NCBI GenBank assembly: GCA_001464615.1
Contig: LNFI01000006.1
Location: 62,001-126,000, forward strand
Reading direction: 5' to 3'
Origin: Sphingomonadales bacterium Ga0077557
Lineage (GTDB): Bacteria; Pseudomonadota; Alphaproteobacteria; Sphingomonadales; Sphingomonadaceae
DNA: 64,000 nt
Below are positions 61,163 through 64,000 of the stretch, one piece after another. Position 1 is the first letter of the stretch, and each line of letters begins with the position of its first letter. The position numbers and the translations under genes were made by a program. The notes under the pieces were generated by a model. It was not told the origin of the DNA and made no database searches. It saw only the letters and a list, made by a program, of their open reading frames with translations.

Positions 61163-62065
61163 TCATACTGCGTTCCCCACCCGCTGGATTTCCCATTCCA
61201 ACGTTACCCCCGAATGTGCCTTCACCCGTGCAATCACTTCGTCCCCCAACGCCTCAATATCGGCACTTGTCGCAGCCCCCAGGTTGAGCAGGAAATTGCA
61301 GTGCTTTTCGCTGACCTGTGCATCACCGATCCGCAGTCCCCGGCAACCGGCGGCATCGATCAGCGCCCAGGCCTTGTGCCCGTCGGGATTCTTAAAGGTC
61401 GATCCGCCAGTTTTAGACCGCAGCGGCTGCGATTCCTCGCGCGCAGCGGCGATGCGGTCCATTTCGGCTTGGATCGCGGCCGGATCGCCGGGCGTGCCAG
61501 CGAAGGTCGCGTCAACCACGATCGCGCCCTCAGGCAACATCGAATGGCGATAGCTATAGCCCAGCGCCTCGGCAGGCAGCGTCGCGACCTTGCCATCTCG
61601 CAGCACGACCGTGCAGGCGATAAGGACGTCCTTGGTCTCGCGCCCATAAGCCCCGCCGTTCATCCGCACGAACCCGCCGACGGTACCCGGAATGCTGCGC
61701 AGAAACTCTAACCCCGCAATCCCTGCATCACGCGCCGTCGAAGAAACAAGAATGCCCGACGTACCGCCGCCACAAGTCAGCATCGTTTTGTCGCTCTGTG
61801 TGCGCGCAAAGCTGAACGCTTTGCCCAGCCGCACCACCACACCGCGCCAGCCGCCATCGCGCACGATCAGATTGGATCCCAGCCCCAGCGGCATGACGGG
61901 CGTGGCGGGATCAAGGTTGGCGAGAAAATCGCTCAGATCCTGCACGTCCTTCGGCTCGAACAGCCAATCCGCCGATCCGCCCGACTTGAACCACACAAGC
62001 GGTGCCAGTGGTGCTTGTGGAGAAAGCTTGCCGCGCACGGATGGCATATCCACCACCGCGATCAC
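61163..62065 (-). CDS. murB: UDP-N-acetylenolpyruvoylglucosamine reductase
   Basis: A 300-residue FAD enzyme (type I or II PCMH fold). Blocks: [53 protein letters not shown] and [13 protein letters not shown] with the last catalytic Glu. It makes UDP-MurNAc. The GTG at 62065 overlaps the murC stop (GTGA), as do other junctions here, and I prefer it; an ATG at 62047 is the alternative. Confidence 0.94.
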   Translation of the reverse strand: MIAVVDMPSVRGKLSPQAPLAPLVWFKSGGSADWLFEPKDVQDLSDFLANLDPATPVMPLGLGSNLIVRDGGWRGVVVRLGKAFSFARTQSDKTMLTCGGGTSGILVSSTARDAGIAGLEFLRSIPGTVGGFVRMNGGAYGRETKDVLIACTVVLRDGKVATLPAEALGYSYRHSMLPEGAIVVDATFAGTPGDPAAIQAEMDRIAAAREESQPLRSKTGGSTFKNPDGHKAWALIDAAGCRGLRIGDAQVSEKHCNFLLNLGAATSADIEALGDEVIARVKAHSGVTLEWEIQRVGNAV

Positions 62066-63480
62066 GCCCGCACCGCCACAATCGCATCGGCGAGCCCAGC
62101 CGCCCATTTGGTGATGTCGCCCGCGCCCAGACAGATCACCATGTCGCCCGGCTGAATCGTCTCCGCCAGCGTCGTCGCGAGCGCCGCTGCATCAGCCACC
62201 ACCGCCGCCGACCGATGCCCGCGCGTCTTCAGCCCAGTCACCAGCGCCTCGGCATCGACGCCCTCGATCGGCGCTTCGCCCGCCGCGTAAACCGGCGACA
62301 CCAGCACCACATCGGCATCATTAAACGCCTGCTGAAATTCCTCCATCAGATTGCCAAGCCGCGAATAGCGATGCGGCTGCACCACCGCGATCACGCGGTT
62401 GGTCGCGCCTTCGCGTGCCGCCGACAGCACGGCGCGGATTTCGACCGGATGATGGCCATAATCGTCGATGATGGTAACCGCACCACCCTCCAGCGCCACT
62501 TCACCCACCTTGGTGAAGCGCCGTTTGACGCCGTCGAACTTCGCGAAACCCTGCTGGATTGTCGCATCGTCAATGCCAAGCTCAAGCGCCACGCCGATCG
62601 CAGCGAGCGCGTTCTGGACATTGTGGCGGCCCGGCATCGGCATTTCGATCCCTTCGATCGATCGCTGGCTGCCATCGCGGTGGCGGATGATCGCCTCAAA
62701 CCGATTGCCACCGGGGATTGGCGTCACGTTCACGCCGCGCACATCAGCCTGCGCCGAAAAACCATAGGTCACGACGCGCCGGTCGCGGACCCGCGGGATG
62801 ATCCCCTGCACTTCCGGATGATCGAGGCACAGCAAGGCCGCGCCGTAAAAGGGCACATTCTCGACGAATTCGACATAGGCGTCCTTGGCGTTCTCGAAGC
62901 TGCCATAATGATCGAGATGCTCGGGATCGATATTGGTGACGACCGCAATCGTGCCGTCGAGCCGCAGGAAACTGCCGTCGCTCTCATCGGCCTCAACCAC
63001 CATCCAGTCACTCGCGCCCAATCGCGCGTTGGAGCCATAGCTGTTGATGATCCCGCCATTGATCACGGTCGGGTCAACGCCGCCGGCATCAAGCAACGCC
63101 GCGATCATGCTCGTCGTTGTCGTTTTGCCATGCGTGCCCGCCACCGCGACGGTCGATTTCAGCCGCATCAATTCAGCGAGCATTTCCGCGCGACGCACCA
63201 CCGGGATGCGCCGTTCATAGGCCGCTTCAACCTCTGGATTGTCGCGCTTGATCGCGGTCGACGTCACGATCACCGCTGCATCGCCAAGATTATCGGCGTG
63301 CTGGCCGATATGGACGACAATCCCTTTGCCGCGCAGCCCGGCGATAACATAGCCCTCGGCGACGTCCGACCCTTGCACCTTATAGCCCAGATTGTGCATC
63401 ACCTCGGCAATGCCAGACATGCCGATCCCGCCAATGCCGACAAAATGGATCGTGCCGATATCGGTTGCCACGCCCCTCAT
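62062..63480 (-). CDS. murC: UDP-N-acetylmuramate--L-alanine ligase
   Basis: A 472-residue Mur ligase. The N-terminal dinucleotide-like [15 protein letters not shown] binds UDP-MurNAc. [16 protein letters not shown] is the ATP P-loop, [10 protein letters not shown] and [12 protein letters not shown] carry the metal and lysine sites, [15 protein letters not shown] is specific for MurC and QPHRYSRL follows. It adds the first residue of the peptide stem. Starts at ATG 63480, 24 bases after murG. Confidence 0.98.
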   Translation of the reverse strand: MRGVATDIGTIHFVGIGGIGMSGIAEVMHNLGYKVQGSDVAEGYVIAGLRGKGIVVHIGQHADNLGDAAVIVTSTAIKRDNPEVEAAYERRIPVVRRAEMLAELMRLKSTVAVAGTHGKTTTTSMIAALLDAGGVDPTVINGGIINSYGSNARLGASDWMVVEADESDGSFLRLDGTIAVVTNIDPEHLDHYGSFENAKDAYVEFVENVPFYGAALLCLDHPEVQGIIPRVRDRRVVTYGFSAQADVRGVNVTPIPGGNRFEAIIRHRDGSQRSIEGIEMPMPGRHNVQNALAAIGVALELGIDDATIQQGFAKFDGVKRRFTKVGEVALEGGAVTIIDDYGHHPVEIRAVLSAAREGATNRVIAVVQPHRYSRLGNLMEEFQQAFNDADVVLVSPVYAAGEAPIEGVDAEALVTGLKTRGHRSAAVVADAAALATTLAETIQPGDMVICLGAGDITKWAAGLADAIVAVRA

Positions 63481-63504
63481 GCGCGCAAGTCCTGGCGCAA
63501 ATGA

Positions 63505-64000
63505 TCAAGCATAAGCCGCCTTGTCGCCGAATTTGATCGGACGGTTGAGCCCCACCATGATGTCGCTCTTGGGCGCATCAAGGCTTTCGACCAGATCGGC
63601 CAGATCGCGCGCGGCATCGGGACGACCACAGCTGCGCGCGCGGCCAGCCGCATTTTGCAGCGCCGCTGGATCAAGCCCCAATTTCTGCATCTGCTTGGCG
63701 AGTTCGATCGGCGTGAATTGCCGCTGATCGATCGTCCGCGCGCCCCCTGCCTTGGTCATTTCGCGGGCATTGGCGGTTTGATGATCATCGGTCGCGCTCG
63801 GCAACGGCACCAGGATAGCGGGCCGACCCGCAGTCGTCAGTTCGGCCAATGTCGACGCACCAGCGCGCGCGATCACCAGATGCGCCCAGGCAAGCTGTTC
63901 AGGCAAATCGGGCAGATATGTCGCCAGTTCGGCGGCAATCGACAGTTCGGCATATTTGGCGCGGACCTGATCAATATCCTCAACCCGCGCCTGATGCGTC
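63505..64000 (-). CDS. murG: UDP-N-acetylglucosamine transferase MurG (C-terminal part, partial)
   Basis: The open frame runs from the window edge to TAA at 63505, about 165 codons, the C-terminal half of MurG (GT28). Blocks: THQARVEDIDQVRAKYAEL, HLVIARAGASTLAELTTAGR (donor-sugar binding), PAILVPLPSATDDHQTANA. It adds GlcNAc to lipid I at the membrane. A methionine-like triplet near 63906 is internal, since the residues before it continue the family sequence. The gene begins beyond the window. Confidence 0.95.
   Translation of the reverse strand, partial: THQARVEDIDQVRAKYAELSIAAELATYLPDLPEQLAWAHLVIARAGASTLAELTTAGRPAILVPLPSATDDHQTANAREMTKAGGARTIDQRQFTPIELAKQMQKLGLDPAALQNAAGRARSCGRPDAARDLADLVESLDAPKSDIMVGLNRPIKFGDKAAYA

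Overview
The window comes from an alphaproteobacterium of the order Sphingomonadales (Sphingomonas or a close relative). The evidence is a serine palmitoyltransferase with a dedicated acyl carrier protein and candidate ceramide genes (sphingolipid membrane chemistry), a PhyR/NepR/EcfG general stress response locus of alphaproteobacterial type, a large TonB-dependent receptor, high GC coding DNA, and the dispersed palindromic repeats typical of sphingomonad genomes. No rRNA, CRISPR array or complete insertion sequence was seen.

Layout. 0-5.7 kb: the end of a surface-polysaccharide region (galE 3' end, a Wzy-like polymerase, three GT4 glycosyltransferases). 5.8-14.5 kb: housekeeping and metabolic genes (PPP-type phosphatase, FKBP isomerase, rpsU, cysS, a PhyH-type dioxygenase coupled to a 2-hydroxyacid dehydrogenase, class II DAHP synthase, tRNA-Glu, tRNA-Ser, hspQ). 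14.6-22.3 kb: TonB receptor, rplU-rpmA, GNAT, a divergent hydrolase/TetR pair, then a low-GC accessory patch with a JAB/DUF4329-like gene and two paralogous small genes built by a local tandem duplication that also copied the 3' end of the tetR gene. 22.4-32.6 kb: obgE, a Uma2 gene, proB, then a candidate ceramide reductase, ACP, serine palmitoyltransferase, lptF, lptG, a desaturase and a candidate bacterial ceramide synthase. 32.7-39.1 kb: small exported protein, xth, erpA, an M23 peptidase, bcp, glnE. 39.2-43.6 kb: the general stress response locus (a second NepR-like ORF, ecfG, a 45-residue membrane protein, phyR, nepR with a TTG start, a PhyP-like HisKA_2 protein with a degraded ATPase region, and a candidate C-rich-loop small RNA). 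43.7-51.5 kb: one long minus-strand run argS-SPOR-nagZ-(two unknowns)-scpA-scpB-tatA-tatB-tatC. 51.8-56.2 kb: M20 peptidase, dgt, TPR/SPOR protein. 56.3-64 kb: the division/cell-wall cluster murG-murC-murB-ddl-ftsQ-ftsA-ftsZ, running on the minus strand and cut by the window edge in murG.

How the parts fit. Many genes overlap by 4 bases (ATGA or GTGA), so translational coupling is common. The sphingolipid genes sit with lptFG, which suggests that in this lipid-A-poor lineage the Lpt bridge is genetically tied to (glyco)sphingolipid supply. In the stress locus, phosphorylated PhyR would sequester NepR and free EcfG. EcfG-like promoter sequences (GGAAC-N16-CGTT type) are recognisable ahead of nepR, the second NepR-like ORF and the candidate small RNA, so the locus appears to feed back on itself. 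The most notable observations are the candidate GsrN-like sRNA, the extra NepR-like ORF with a near-leaderless EcfG-type promoter, the tetR-tail/immunity-like tandem duplication, and two miniature elements that share outer inverted repeats but carry different inner palindromes.
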